From: Amphiura filiformis
Taxonomy: Eukaryota; Echinodermata; Ophiuroidea; Amphilepidida; Amphiuridae
Direction: 5' to 3'
Length of the DNA: 64,000 nucleotides
NCBI RefSeq assembly: GCF_039555335.1
Contig: NW_027305498.1
Span: 1 to 64,000, forward strand
The translations under genes and the position numbers were made by a program. The notes below the pieces were generated by a model. That model was not told the origin of the DNA, made no database searches, and saw only the letters and a program-made list of their open reading frames with translations. This document shows positions 14,192 to 27,251 of this stretch, piece by piece (positions within the stretch are counted from its first letter, which is position 1; every line of letters begins with the position of its first letter).

Positions 14192-14404
14192 TAACCCCAT
14201 GAGAACTACCTGCCGATTGGCCAAAAAGAAGTTTTCATTATCAATAGGACCAATCATCAACATTGTTAGAATAATTTCACCACGCAAAAACAGCGGGGTG
14301 AAATACTTCAGAAACTCCATTCTGATTGGTGATTGAAGTAATGATATCATGTAATTAACCAATCAGAGGCAATGTTAGATCGGCAGGTAGTGCTCAGGGG
14401 GTTA
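14192..14404. mobile_element. Foldback MITE with actacctgccgat arms
   Basis: taaccccatgagaactacct at the left and, reversed, taaccccctgagcactacct at the right. Inverted similarity runs through most of the 213 bp (ccaatcatc, tttcaccacgc). Confidence 0.65.
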
Positions 14405-14705
14405 CTAACTGGTTTAGAGTCCATAAAATTGATACTTTACTTACTAGTTATAGGGAATAAGATAATGCCAGTGACATTTGCCATACTTGTTTGAGTGCAT
14501 TTTCAAATCAATGCTTAATATGTGTTTGGGGTGCTTTTAGACAAGACAAGCTCAAGGATGGTACCCCCTTGACAATGTCAAGTGTCCCCTACCGCGGCCC
14601 TGCACACACTACATGTAGTAAAGAACCCCTTCCCTGCCAGCGCAAACATTGATTAACCTGGAATGTGTTTCGACTAGGTGGTATGAACAAAATCATGGTA
14701 GTTTA

Positions 14706-15577
14706 AGGTGGTAGACCTGGGAATAAATAAAAGTAGCATGTGACTACCGTAAACATTTAAAAAAATATTAATTAGCTAATTAGCATAATTAATTAGTCGA
14801 TAAGGTCATATTTTCTATAAAAATAATGGAGCCTGAACCGAACATTGTATAAACCTCATTGTGGTATCAAATTAAAGCTCTTTCCAAGATAACTTCTTTG
14901 CAAAGACTTGGTAATTAGGTTATTCACTGTCTGTGAAAAACCACAATCGGGAATGATCAAATATTGCTCAATTATCAGAATTTGTCATTTCAGTCAATAC
15001 AATATATATACTTTTACATTTTTCAATTGAGGTTTAAAATACAGATCACAGATTAAAGCACAATCATGCAAAGTTTCAAGTTCATAAGGGGTGTAGTCTT
15101 GATCGACTCCACATTTTTTTTGGAGATCTTAAACAAAAGAAAAATGAAATGACAGGAAATTTGCATTGAAAGTAATTAGTTTAAATTCCTTAATTAAAAA
15201 CACAGAAAATCATGATTTTCACTTCAATTAGTCTTTTGAGAGATAGTAACATCATTGGGAGAAATCATCAATTTTCTGTCAAAAACATGTGTTTTGTTCA
15301 GCATTGGTTCTGATATTCTAATGTTAATTAATAAATTTGGTCAATATTCCTCGGCAAAAACAATAAAATACATAAGAAATTGAATATGTACACATTTTCT
15401 ATGGGAAAGCAATTTAGGATTCAAAATTGTTGTCATTAGCAAATGTTTGATAAGTTCTAATGTTTGAATGGAAAGTCAGATTTCAGTCAAATAAAAAGCA
15501 AAACACAGTTTTGTTGTTTTTATGACAGAAAATAAGAAAAATGCAGTTTTTACCACCCAATCCCAGGTCTAACACCT
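14706..15577. mobile_element. Non-autonomous DNA element with aggtg.tagacctggga ends
   Basis: Left end aggtggtagacctggga and right end (reversed) aggtgttagacctggga delimit 872 bp of AT-rich, non-coding DNA. The target-site duplication is not clear. Confidence 0.6.
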
Positions 15578-15603
15578 GGTGGTTACCACACCGGAAGTTG
15601 TAT

Positions 15604-15672
15604 TAGAGTCATGCGCTAGCCGTGACCAGCAAGTTTTAAAATAAAAGACTGAAAAAGAAGACTAAACTAGAA
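15604..15672 (+). repeat. Dispersed repeat copy (pairs with 32481-32551)
   Basis: agagtcatgcgctagccgtg plus accagcaagttttaa; about 90 percent similar by eye to the copy at 32481. Confidence 0.7.
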
Positions 15673-15715
15673 ACCACAGTTGTGTTTGACCAAACACGAA
15701 TATCTATGCCCGTGG

Positions 15716-16245
15716 CCCACACTCTCTCTAACACCCCACCAGACCATCACTCTCTTATACTCCACCAGACACTCACTCACTCGCTCTAAAACACCACCAA
15801 GCTGGCCCTACTCTCTCTAATACCCCACCATGCCTTCACTCTATCTTATACCCCATCAGACCATCAATCGCTCTAAAACACTACCAGACTGGACCATACT
15901 CTCTCTAATACCCCACCAGACCCTCATTCTCTCTTATACTCCACCAGACACTCACTCGCTCTAAAACACCACCAGACTGGGCCATACTCTCTCTAATACC
16001 CCACCAGACCCTCATTCTCTCTTATACTCCACCAGACACTCACTCGCTCTAAAACACCACCAGACGGGCCCTACTCTCTCTAATACCCCACCAAGCCTTC
16101 ACTCTCTCTTATACCCCACTATACACTCACTTTCTCTAAAACACCACCAGACTGGCCCACACTCTCTCTAATACCCTACCAAACTTTCACTCTCTCTTAT
16201 ACCCCATCAGACCATCACTCTCTCTAAAACACCACCAGACTGAGG
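15716..16245. repeat. Minisatellite with higher-order structure
   Basis: C/T/A-rich repeats of about 34 bp (ctctctaataccccaccaga, ctctcttatactccaccaga, ctcgctctaaaacaccacca). They alternate in a fixed three-part order to give a larger unit of about 100 bp, with at least five rounds. Confidence 0.88.
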
Positions 16246-17109
16246 ATCACATTTATCATGTCCATTGCAGGTTACATTAACTTATGCCTAATAAGCTCTA
16301 TAAACATTTTGGAATATGCTGTATGGGGGCGAAGATTCAACTGTAGCCCTATTTTTAGGGACTTTGTGGTTGTATGGGGACTTTTATTCTTTTCAGGGAG
16401 TGGGCTTAATCTGATGATGCCTTCAGCAACTTAATCCTCCAATGGTCACAAAATGCAAAGATTTCATGTAACACTTGCAAGCAATCAAGTCCAAACTCTA
16501 TGCATTTACGAACCGCGTAATTAACTGTAATTACTGACAACAACTTCCGTTACTCCCTACATGTACATTACAGCGGGCGTAGCTGGGATTTTTCAGGGGG
16601 CAAGCCTGTATGGGGCGGGAGCCCAAACTAGGGGGTCAGGGACCCGAATAGACAATTTTGCCAGGCTTATTGATAATAATCGTATGGTATTGCATATCGT
16701 ATGGATTCCCATATCTCTCTTCCCGTCCTCTCCCTCTCTCTTCTCTCTTTTTCCTCTCTCTCCCTCCTTTTTCCTTGCACTAGGGGGCAGGGGCCCAAAT
16801 AGGCAATTTTTGCCACTGGTACATTACGTTTGAACACACACATATTTTTCATTTCATATTCCTTCTTTTGGTTCAAAAAAGTTTTGGGTATAAGGCGGTG
16901 GGCTGGCAAAGCTTACCTTACAATACATGTAGCATCTGTAGATAGAATGGTGTGCCAGCAGTGATCTTTTCATATACCTGTAAATAACATTGGAATTGTT
17001 AAAAGATTAGATTGCCTTCAACACTGTTTTGAACATTTTGGTAGACAGTGGCCTCTATTCATCAGTAATCTGTCCTCAAATGAAATTCTTATGATTCAAA
17101 TTAATCACT

Positions 17110-17255
17110 TTTTGGATTGAGTTTATAACAATTTTGGTTGGATACAACCATCTTTAGAAATCAATGAAAGATAAAATATAAATTTATATTGAGTTTACAA
17201 CCCTGTTTATTGATGGTGGTAAGAAATCAATGTAAATGAATTGTTTGAGATGTCC
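17110..17255. repeat. Degenerate repeat, related to 18165-18345
   Basis: Shares ttggttggatacaaccatct, ttagaaatcaatg and gagtttacaaccctgtttat with the block 1 kb to the right. Confidence 0.6.
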
Positions 17256-18164
17256 AATGTTTAATATTTACTGTTCATACACTCCTATATCAAGGCAGCC
17301 AATCACAAAAGTGGTTAAAAAGTACAAGGAGTGTACTTGTATAATGGCACCACACCCCATGTGTTACAGTATTGCTTTATGGCTGTGAGTCCAGGTGATA
17401 TCTACTGACATGGAAAATAAGATCAATGCTTTTGGTACATCATGTTACAGGATAATGCTGAACATCAACTGCACTGACCATGTTGTTAGTAATGAAAGTA
17501 ATACCATCACCGTGCCTCTTATCATGTCAAATCACAACTATGATTCCTGTGGTATATCCTGAGGATGCAGGAAGATAAACCATGCAAAATAATAGATATG
17601 AGCTGTTTACACCCCATTACATGGTATAAAGGCAAAGAACATCCTACTTGTCTTATGTGCAAAAACTGTTGGGTGACTTCGACAACGTTTTACTGCCAGA
17701 TGCCATTACCACTTTCGCTTCAAATCATAGTACATGGGAGAAACTTTAGCCTGCTTCGCAGCAGAATGAAATGAACTTGTATATAATGGCACTCCGTGAT
17801 CTACGTGCACTGATTATTTGCATGTGTTCGTGCCATGTAGGATTGATTCATTTTTTGGCGGGATGATGCATTATACTAGTATAATTTGGTTCTGGTTTCA
17901 AAAAAACTTAATAATTTTGTTTAAAAAGCAGCAAAACCATGTTGTTGATTTCTTGTATATGAAATAGCCTAGTGTAAATGCTTATTACATGTACTTGTTG
18001 CTCGAGAAATTTACAAACTGCACTTGTAGTACTGAGATGTTGATGCATCTAATGCACTCCCCCCTTTTAGGGCTCATCATGCATTAGACATTTCAGTATG
18101 TGTGCATTATTTTGCACAATTTCACTCCCAAGAAGTGATACATGTTTAAAACCTATAAATACAG

Positions 18165-18345
18165 CCCTGTTTATATTGGTAATGGAATTCCACAACCATT
18201 TTGGTTAGATACAACCATCCTAAGAAATCAATGTAAATGAAGTGATTTCAGGTTGCAATACTTTAATTTTTACTTTGAAATTGAGTTTACAACCCTGTGG
18301 TATTCTACAACCACCTTGGTTGGATACAACCATCTTTAGAAATCA
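18165..18345. repeat. Degenerate repeat of a 'tacaaccat..ttagaaatcaat' unit
   Basis: The words acaacca.ttttggtt, gatacaaccatc, aagaaatcaatg and gagtttacaaccctgt recur within this stretch, and also at 17110-17255, in the same order. This is an old tandem or dispersed family with period near 110 bp. Confidence 0.6.
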
Positions 18346-19417
18346 ATCAACAAAATTTTGAAAATAGCCATTTGTGCAGGGAAATTTTGCAGGAACATGT
18401 ACATTTTGAAGGAAATGGATAATTTGCGCAGAGATATGCGCAGAGTTTTGACGTCGCAGATAAGAACACCTCTTGTGCAAGCTTAGTTTCTAAATTGTCA
18501 GATCATTTTTTGTAAGTGAAATAGTAGAGAGCTAGTATGGTACCTTGACTATAGAAAAAAAACCTCTAGATATTTTGCTGGAATTTAGATCAAACTAATA
18601 AAAGCAGGACTGTCAACAATTTTCCAGATTGCTTGACATGAGATATTGTTGAACAGGGGCATACCGGGACTGAAATATTGTTTGGTGACTAAAATTGGAA
18701 ATTGTTGACTTGTTCACCCCTGATTTTTGTCACCAGGGTGCTTGAGAAGCCAAAAAGTGTGTGTGTTGGTTTTGTTGTTGTTTTTCTGGGGGTGGGGGGT
18801 AGGGAGTGGCGATAAAATACATATTTTCTCAAACTATATTTTGACAATACGGTACGTCAGGTTTTACTGTTGGTCTGTGAAAGCGAGCATGATAGAAAGT
18901 GTCTAAATGTGTAAAAATGTGTGAGACTAACGCATGACACGAAATACATGAGAGATGACTGCCCTTTAAAAGCCATATTGCACAGACCAAATCTTATTAT
19001 ATATTATTCTTTAGGAAATACATTGATTTGAAGCGTCAAATTGCACGATGGTAATGAGAAAAATACGATTCCTTTTATGATTTCAAAACTCATCAACAAT
19101 GAGAAAAATTGGGGGTGGGGGATGGGGGGATGATGTTGATCAGGTTACGGACCTTTAATGTTGAAATTTGGATGCAAGTTATTTTGAATGAGTTAAAGTT
19201 CTATAAATATTGCCTATTTTTTTTAACAGTCCAAAATTTTGTTGAAGTGCAATTAGCAACATTTTTGATGTGATCGCCTGTCATAATCGGCTGTGTTTAC
19301 TTTTTTCGGGGTAAATCAGTACATTTAACTTGGAAAATAGCCCAATTTTGCCTCAATCTAGCGAAATATTTGAAATGTCAATTTATGGGGAAAATTGGTA
19401 AACATTACTTGGAATGA

Positions 19418-19540
19418 TTGCCGAATAGGGGTGCAACTCGACTAGTCTTTTTCTACCCCAACCATAACCCCTAACCCTGAACTCCGTAAACGTGGACTGG
19501 ACTCTAGTCTAGCAAGTTGCATCCTATTTGGTAATCGTAC
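19418..19540. repeat. Imperfect hairpin with gtgcaactcgactag arms
   Basis: attgccgaataggggtgcaa and, reversed, ttaccaaataggatgcaact are similar over about 35 nt on either side of a short spacer. Confidence 0.45.
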
Positions 19541-19988
19541 CAATTACTTGATGATTTGGGTTAAATTCGGCCGAAAATTGTAAATTTTGGTACCGGTACA
19601 TACTAAATTTATACCGATGGGTCCAATTTTCTTTAAATTGGTATACACTGTAGGCCTATGGGTTCATTTTCAAATTCTCAGCAGCACACCCTTACTAAAA
19701 CCAAACTTGAGTACCCCCCTCCACCCCACCCCGTCCCATGGGTTACTCTGTAAGTTCCATTCCTTTACATGGTGTCATGCTTCAGCGAATCTGACTAGAT
19801 TTCGAACACAACATTCTCTAGCCCCAGGCTCTAGTCTCCAATGTGAAGCTCATCACTGAGCAATTTGTGGCTATTTCTTGTGTATTTAAAGCTACTCTGC
19901 TTATAAATGCATGTAACCGTAAAGCTTAATCTAAATCTTTTAAGGCTTGGCTTAAGCATTTTGCTTGATGGTCCCATCTAGACTGCGG

Positions 19989-20059
19989 AACTCAGTCCTC
20001 AATGATAGTCAGTCACTTATCTTTTGGTCGTTATATGACTATCATTTGAGGACTGAGTT
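19989..20059. repeat. Short hairpin, aactcagtcctca arms
   Basis: Arms aactcagtcctcaatgatag and ctatcatttgaggactgagt are inverted copies of about 24 nt with one indel. Confidence 0.65.
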
Positions 20060-20770
20060 GTTACCATACATCTTCCGTGGTGCAGTTTCAGACAATAGCT
20101 CGGGATTATAGGGGTAGAGGTTATCTTTTGAATTCCTTCATGACCACTGAAGCATAGTCAACCCTGTCAAGGACACTCGGCGTGAATTGAAAGACATGTC
20201 ACTCGCCACAAAAGAATGTCAAAGGTCATACGACACCAATTTGGTGTACTTCGCGCCTCGAATATGATGCTTAAAGTCTATGTCTGGGTCCCATCAGGAC
20301 CCTTGTGTGTCCACCCAGACCAACGGGTTAAACTTAAACAAGTAGAAATTTCAATTGAATGGACACAGCCTGGCGTATACATGTACATGGGTAGGGTAGG
20401 GAACAACAAATTATTTTGACGATGCGCAAGATTGCACTCATTTTTCGAAAAGGGGTATAATCCTTCTTGTCTTCCATGAGCAACTGCGTCACATCGGGTA
20501 TAATCTTCCTTCCAGGAGCAACCACTGTGCATGATTGACGGGCTATTCCATTGCTCGTAATAGGGTAGTCTATTTTAGCGGGACAATGCTGGATGGTGCC
20601 CGTCCGCGTGCACGATGTGCAAGGCAGACTTTCGCCAAGACTTGGCATGTGGTTGTTGGTATAGGGGTGTGGGGTGTGGGGGTGGGTGTATTGGGGGAGG
20701 GGGGCATGTTGTCCAAGATGTTAGGAATTATTTAATAATAGTTATTAATATTGGAAGAACGTTTTAAACT

Positions 20771-21063
20771 TTAACCCTAACCCAACTAGGACTCACTAAA
20801 GCTCACTATTAAAACCACTCTGCGTGCATGGATTCCACGGGACTTGATGACGCAATCAGACCAAGTCATATATACCCAGGGAATCGTTGGCCGGGCCAAC
20901 GTCACCTGTGTAGCTACATGCTGGGGATCTTCTGCGTGGCATGCGAGGGGTCCGAGGTTCGAATCCCGGGGGTGCCAAGTGACTTTCTTCTTCATCTTCT
21001 CTCCTTTTTCGTTCCTTCTTTCCCTTCCGATAGCACAAAAACCACGGGTAGGGTTAGGGTTAA
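20771..21063. mobile_element. Element with telomere-like TTAACCCTAACCC ends, copy 1
   Basis: 293 bp starting TTAACCCTAACCC and ending GGGTTAGGGTTAA. If the outer TTAA is a target duplication, the terminal inverted repeat is CCCTAACCC, which would fit a piggyBac-type MITE. The interior has a tRNA-like B box, GAGGTTCGAATCCCGGG, ending GGTGCCA. There is no coding capacity. Confidence 0.7.
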
Positions 21064-21093
21064 GCTATATGCATGTTTTCCCTATATGCCTTC

Positions 21094-21391
21094 TTAACCC
21101 TAACCCAACTAGGACTCACTAAAGCTCACTATTAAAACCACTCTGCGTGCATGGATTCCACGGGACTTGATGACGCAATAATCAGACCAAGTCATATATA
21201 CCCAGGGAATCGTTGGCGGGCCAACGTCACCTGTGTAGCTACATGCTGGGGATCTTCTGCGTGGCATGCGAGGGGTCCGAGGTTCGAATCCCGGGGGTGC
21301 CAAGTGACTTTCTTCTTCATCTTCTCCCCTTTTCGTTCCTTCTTTCCCTTCCGATAGCACAAAAACCACGGACCAGTAGGGTTAGGGTTAA
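21094..21391. mobile_element. Element with telomere-like ends, copy 2 (tandem)
   Basis: 298 bp, almost identical to 20771-21063, in the same orientation, 30 bp downstream. Small differences include an extra 'ata' near 21178 and 'gaccagta' near the right end. Confidence 0.75.
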
Positions 21392-21399
21392 TTTAAGGC

Positions 21400-23560
21400 A
21401 TCATATACGATTTTATACTATTTTAGATTTTCAATTAATAACAAAATAATAAAATAGCATTTAAAAATTATATTAATAGGCCTATTTATTATCGCACACC
21501 ATGGTAACAATAAAAAAAAAAATGGCACACTTTCCGATATAAAATTTGGGAAACAAATTAATTTAAAAAAAATAAATAAAAACAATCTTTCTTAAACCAA
21601 ATTTTCATGAAATTGAGGGACATCAATAAACCAAAATGCACCCCGAATCTGTCGCACATCCCCATAGTAGGCCTACCCTCCTTTCCACCCCGTTGCCCTA
21701 AACTAGACGTGTAATATAACCGCCACAATTATTTTTTTTACCTGTAGGCAAGCTCACCCCTACAGTCGCAATAGTTCTAGCCCAGATAGCTTTTAACTCA
21801 TGCCTACTAATAACGTACTTTCATCAAGTGATGGCGCTATAAGGTTTACCACAGAAGCTGTTTGGTTTACCGTGGAAGAAGATTATACCCTTTATGCATT
21901 TTTCAGCATTTTGCATGAGATTTACTACCTATGAGTGAGAATATACTAGAATACTACCTTGGCGTGAGACCGTGAGAAAGTGACCCAATGTGTGAGACTC
22001 ACAGCCAATGCGTGAGAGTTGACAGCCCTGGTTCAAATGTTCATTAAATTGAAACTTCTAAGTACCGGTACTAAGAATACATACAGTACCAGCCGAAACA
22101 TCATGGCCCTGTTCCTTCCTCACTAGGGCCATGAATGCCATATATGTACGTAAACGGGCACCGTGAAGTCACTTGGGAAGAATTCAAACACGGCGACGAT
22201 AACAGTCACAAGTCTGGTCTTTTATTTTACATCCTCAAATGTGCTCAAAATTTATGAACATGTACCAAATATGTTTTGTTATGTCTCATCTTCACGCGAG
22301 GAATGGTAGGAAGGGGTATTTATGAGAAAAAGTGGTATTTTATGTGTAGGCCTACCCTGGACCAGATATGCTCAGGAGTCTCAGACCTTCGTGCGGAGAA
22401 GGACAGTGGAAATCATAGTGACGGAGGTGTGAGTACCTCGGCTAATACAGTACATGACTACTGATTTCTACATCATATCATGAGATTCATGACTCGTGTA
22501 TTCAGAATAGTACACATTATCATGTAAAACAACACATGTCAGCTCAGATGATGATTTAATTTTCAACAACCATTGACAACGTCAACATACTACTAAAGTT
22601 TTTTTTAAAACTTCCGTGGTCGGGGTACGCGCTGGTGAATTGCGATCGCGTAAAAGTGACAAGGTCGCCTACTACGCGCCGAACAGACAACCAATGGGTC
22701 AACCGACTTGTTGTCAAGTGCGTTGATCAGCCAATCAGCGTGATTGCTTATTTTTTCGGTGTGTACGCTCGTAGACGCTTGGCGCACAGCTCGAACCACG
22801 GAAGTTTAAAAAAATTTACTTTACATGGATCAAATCCATGGGTTCCTACAGTCCGAGGGCCGATCTGAGGGCTGACGACACACATTTGATGTACATGTAA
22901 CATACTACTCAGTGCTAACGTTTGAGGACTTGTTCTCAAAGATGATTACAAATGTGTAATTTGCAGTCATTTTTGGAGCAACGATTTCTGCGTACCGACG
23001 GCTAAGTGTGCATCTGAATGCACATTAAACACATACAAACACATGCACAGTACATGTACCTGTTCAACCTGTTGGAACTCCTGGTCGGAGCCGGGAGTTT
23101 CAATTATTGGAACTGCATACTACTACAACTACAAGGAAATACGTTGTCTTACGTCATATAAATAAATGGCGAGTAGTCAGATATTTTGAACCATACTATT
23201 ATGCATTATGTTTAGTTTTATACCAACTTTACTCAAACTTTTAAATTGTTAAGCTTACCTGTCATCATTCATGGTCATTCACATCGACTTTGGAAAATTC
23301 TTTATTGTTGTTGTTGTTGTTTTTGACTTCTATGGGACTAAATGGGAGAAAAACTGCAGATACTGGAACACGTAAACCAACAATGCAAAAACTGACCAAT
23401 ATCACAAGAAAAATGTCAAAAGTCGCCCAATTATTATAAGCTTCTAATTATGACAGATCAAACCCGGAACTAGTTTGGTTAGCGCTGATATCCAATGCCC
23501 GGAAGCAGGTATGAATAATTAATTCTCTGACGTCATCACGAGTTTTCAGAGATTATAGAG
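21400..23560. other. Intergenic stretch without genes
   Basis: It contains the MITE at 22.6 kb and, at about 21925-22030, a reversed relative of the sequence at 1640-1700 (gtgagaaagtgacccaatg). No coding motifs were seen. Confidence 0.55.
22599..22814. mobile_element. Foldback MITE with aaacttccgtggt ends
   Basis: Left end ttttttttaaaacttccgtggt at 22599-22620 and right end accacggaagtttaaaaaaa at 22795-22814. The 170-bp interior is G/C-richer than the flanks and non-coding. Confidence 0.65.
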
Positions 23561-23614
23561 GCTTGTCAAGCACTACGGATGATCAGATCAGAGAAGATCT
23601 TCTCTGGTATGATA

Positions 23615-23811
<197 letters not shown>

Positions 23812-24445
23812 TCAGTTTTTATTAATTATTTATTTTTTCCGATTTTATTAATTACTAGTATTTTATTTATTTGTTTGTTTATTTGTGTTAATTGTTTATT
23901 TCTTTGTTTATTTGTTTATAAGTTTTGATTTATTTGTTTACTTGTTTATTTTTTGTTTATTGATTTTTTTTAAAATTTGTTTGTTATTGTTTATTAATTA
24001 TTTTACGTATTTGTTTGTATTTGGTTTCTTTGTTTTTTTTTTGTTTATTTGTTTTTTATTGCTTGTTAGTTATTTTCTTTATTTGATTGTTTGTGTATTG
24101 TATTGTTCATTTGTTTGTTTATACTTTGTTTGTTTGCTTGTTTGCTTTTTTGTTTATCTTTTGTTAATTTTGTTTATTTGTCTGCGTTTTGTTTGTTTGT
24201 TTATAAGTTTGTTTGTTTATTAATCTGTTAATAAGTTTGTTTATTTGCTTGTTTATAACTTTGTTGGTTGTTAATTTGTTTGTTTGTTTGTTTATCTTTT
24301 GGTTAATTACATTATTTATTTGTTTATTTATCTGTTTGTTTATTTTATTACTTTGTTTATTTATTGTTTGTTTACTTGTTTGTAAGTTGTTTTGATGATT
24401 TTTTTGCTTATTTGTTTATAAGTTTGATTATTTGTTTGTTTTAAT
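23812..24445. repeat. Degenerate TTTG/TTTA-rich tract
   Basis: Over 600 bp of T-rich sequence built from tttgttta, tttgtttg and ttattta words that continue the (TATT)n array in decayed form. Open frames here are low-complexity artefacts. Confidence 0.85.
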
Positions 24446-24549
24446 TTTATATATGACATGCTCTCCTTCATAGGATTGAGCACTCTTTTTCATGAAAGAA
24501 GAACACGACTTTATGTATAAATATAGGACTATATAGGCCCTTTAAATTA

Positions 24550-24742
24550 AGTAAATAAATAAATTAATTAATTAATAAAAATAGATAAAATAATTCATTT
24601 ATTGATAAATAAATAAATAAATATTAATTTAATTAATTAATTAATTAATTAATTAATTAATTAATTAATTAATTAATTAATTAATTAATTAAATAATTAG
24701 TAAAATAATTCATTTATTGATAAATAAATAAATAAATAAATG
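24550..24742. repeat. (AATT)n array flanked by direct repeats
   Basis: An AATT array of about 75 bp lies between two copies of ataattcatttattgataaa followed by (AAAT)n, at about 24590 and 24706. This suggests duplication of a flank together with expansion. Confidence 0.85.
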
Positions 24743-25059
24743 GGGGCAGGGTAAGCGTTAACCCCGATCAGGGGTGAATGACCCCTAAATTAAAAAAAAA
24801 TATTAATTTTTCACCCTCTATATTGGGAATATGTGCAAGCTCGGGGTGAACTCTGACCCTCTACTTTTGGACCTTACTCCTACCCTTGACTACACTGCAA
24901 AATATTTTTCACCCCGAGATTTAATTTTCACCCTATGTATTTGGATTTTCTGCAAGCTCGGGAGTGAAAAACACGGGAAAACAACCCCCGACTTTCGGGC
25001 CTTAATGCTACCCCGGGCCGGGGGGGGGGGGGGGGTAAGAAATCTTTGGCGAGCCGAAA

Positions 25060-25668
25060 GGGGGGGGGGGCAATGGATTTTTGGCAAGCCGAGAGGGAGG
25101 GGGCAAGTGATTTTTGACACACATTCACGGGGCGCCTTTTAATAAAACGCTCTAAAAGGCTTAGGAAAACAGTACCGTCGGAAATGCTTAAATATGCAAA
25201 TTTTCCTGCTCGCTGCGCTCGCAACATAGGCCTACATAAAGTTTGCAAATTGGGATCCCAAAAATTTGGCATGTTCAAAGTGGGGGGGGTGGCAAAGATT
25301 TTTGGCGGGCCCAGGGGGGCAAGCGATTTTGGCAGGCCGAAAGGGGGGCAAGCGAAAAAATTCTTTGCCCCCCCCCCTTGAACATGCCAAATTTTTGGGA
25401 TCCCAAATTGTAAACCTTAAATGGTCTAGATGTAGGCCTATGTTGCGAGTGCAGCGAGCATGAAAATTTGCATATTTAAGCGTTTCCGTACTGTTTTTCT
25501 AAGCCCAGTAGAGCGTTTGATTAAAAAGGCGCCCCATGAATGCATGCCAAAAATCGATTTCCCCCCCTCTTGGCTTGCCAAAATTGCTTGCCCTTCGGCT
25601 CGCCAAAATTTCTTGCCCCCCCCCCACAATTTCACCTTCCCCCAGGGCATAATTATTGCACAGCCCCT
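25060..25668. mobile_element. Foldback element 1, same family, left end eroded
   Basis: Inverted arms around a centre near 25335: ggcaagtgatttttgacac, cggggcgcctttt, aaatatgcaaattttcctgc, gggatcccaaaaatttggca and their reverse copies out to ataattattgcacagcccct at 25648-25668. The corresponding left terminus is not seen. The sequence there is replaced by a G run (25020-25035). Confidence 0.7.
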
Positions 25669-25876
25669 GATTGTACTACCAGCCCTTAAAAATTCTATAA
25701 CCCCCCTATTTTGGGTGCTAAAAAGTTATAACCCCACTATTTTTGGTCTAAAAATTCTATGACCTCCCCTCCCCCAGTATATATGGGAGCCACCCCCTTC
25801 CGAAGAAAATGGCAGCCTACTTAATTTATTTACGATAAACAATTTTATTACATGTACAGTTGTTGTTGTTGTAAGT

Positions 25877-26555
25877 AGGGGCTGTGCAATAATTATGAGC
25901 CCCCCGGTAAAATTTCCAAACGGTTCGCCAAAAATCGCTTGCCCCCCCCCCCCCCCTTTCGGCCTGCCAAAAATCGCTCGCCCCCCCTTTAAAGATGCCA
26001 AATTTTTGGGATCCCAATTTGCAAACTTTAAATAGTCTATATAAAACGCTCTAAAAAGGCTTAGGAAAACAGTACGGAAATGCTTAAATATGCAAATTTT
26101 CCTGCTCGCTGCGCTCGCAACATAGGCCTACATAAAGTTTGCAAATTGGGATCCCAAAAATGTGGCATGTTCAAAGTGGGGGTGGCAAAGATTTTTAGCG
26201 GGCCCAGGGGGGGCAAGCGATTTTTGCAGGCCGAAGGGGGGGGCAAGCGAAAAATTCTTTGCCCCCCCTTGAACATGCCAAATTTTGGGATCCCAAATTG
26301 TAAACCTTAAATGGTCTAGATGTAGGCCTATGTTGCGAGCGCAGCGATCAGGAAAATTTGCATATTTAAGCGTTTCCGTACTGTTTTTAGAGTGTTTTAT
26401 TATAAAGGCGCCCCATGAATGTGTGTCAAAATCGCTTGCCCCCCCCCTCGGCTTGCCAAAATTGCTTGCCCCCCCTTTCGGCTCGCCAAAAATCGCTTGC
26501 CCCTCCACCGTTTTACCCCTCCCACCACGGGGTTCATAATTATTGCACAGCCCCT
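25877..26555. mobile_element. Foldback element 2, G/C-run rich, terminal aggggctgtgcaataattat
   Basis: 679 bp bounded by AGGGGCTGTGCAATAATTAT at the left and its reverse complement at 26535-26555. Inside, long inverted arms are visible: aaatatgcaaattttcctgc with gctgcgctcgcaacataggc on one side and their reverse near 26322-26370 on the other. Homopolymer G or C runs join words such as ggcaagcgatttttgg. There is no transposase. A foldback or MITE-like family is inferred. Confidence 0.75.
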
Positions 26556-27251
26556 TTACCAGAATCCTGAAATACTAGTAACTTGGCAGAGAGCATTACT
26601 ATGACGTTACCTAATGAATATTCATCAATTTTTGTGAACAGGTTAATATAAACATTTTAAGCTGGTCTAGAATATTTGACCTTGACCTTACAACCTTTAA
26701 ATTACTTCTGTGGCCACACGTGTTCGGTGGCTGAAATATACGATAGTCTCCTTTACAGCCTGTTCTTGTCGCCGTTATAGATCAGGCTAGAATCTATGCC
26801 TGAGACTAATGTATAGCGATGCGGCAAAACAAACTCGAAATTCGGCTTAATTTTAAAAGTCAAAATATTTAAAAATAAGCAATTTTTTCAATAAGACTGG
26901 TTAATGCAATTGCATCGGGACTAGGACTACCAACCCGTGGTCGCAGACTAAGATGCAGCAAAAGTTATCCATACATTTTACTAGTAGCCCCTAGGCCAAT
27001 ATTAAAAGAAGCCCAATTGGGCGTTTTGATTCGACGAGGGGCCTACTAAAAGTTTTTACTGGTTTTAGGATATTAAATCATTCCCAACAGCGTTTATACC
27101 ATGCCGTTGAGGGGGGTATAAACAAAATAGTATAGTAAACATTGGTCATCGAATACTAATTTCTCGTGTGGTACCAAAATATATCACAAGACAATGAGCA
27201 AGGCATACTAATATCTATTAGTATGCATTAGCCAATGTATACTAATGGTAG

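Larger units (their letters stand above)
16250..19410. other. Intergenic stretch without genes
   Basis: It holds a pyrimidine-rich tract (about 16715-16775), a 'gcgtagctgggattttt' repeat remnant at 16575 and the degenerate repeats at 17.1 and 18.2 kb. No coding motifs were seen. Confidence 0.55.

Noticed and set aside
20278-21449. Multiple open frames around the twin elements
   Set aside because: Overlapping frames on both strands of the same repeat; no protein family recognised.
24831-26604. Several open frames of 60-126 codons on both strands
   Set aside because: They read through G/C-run foldback repeats and are mirror images of each other.
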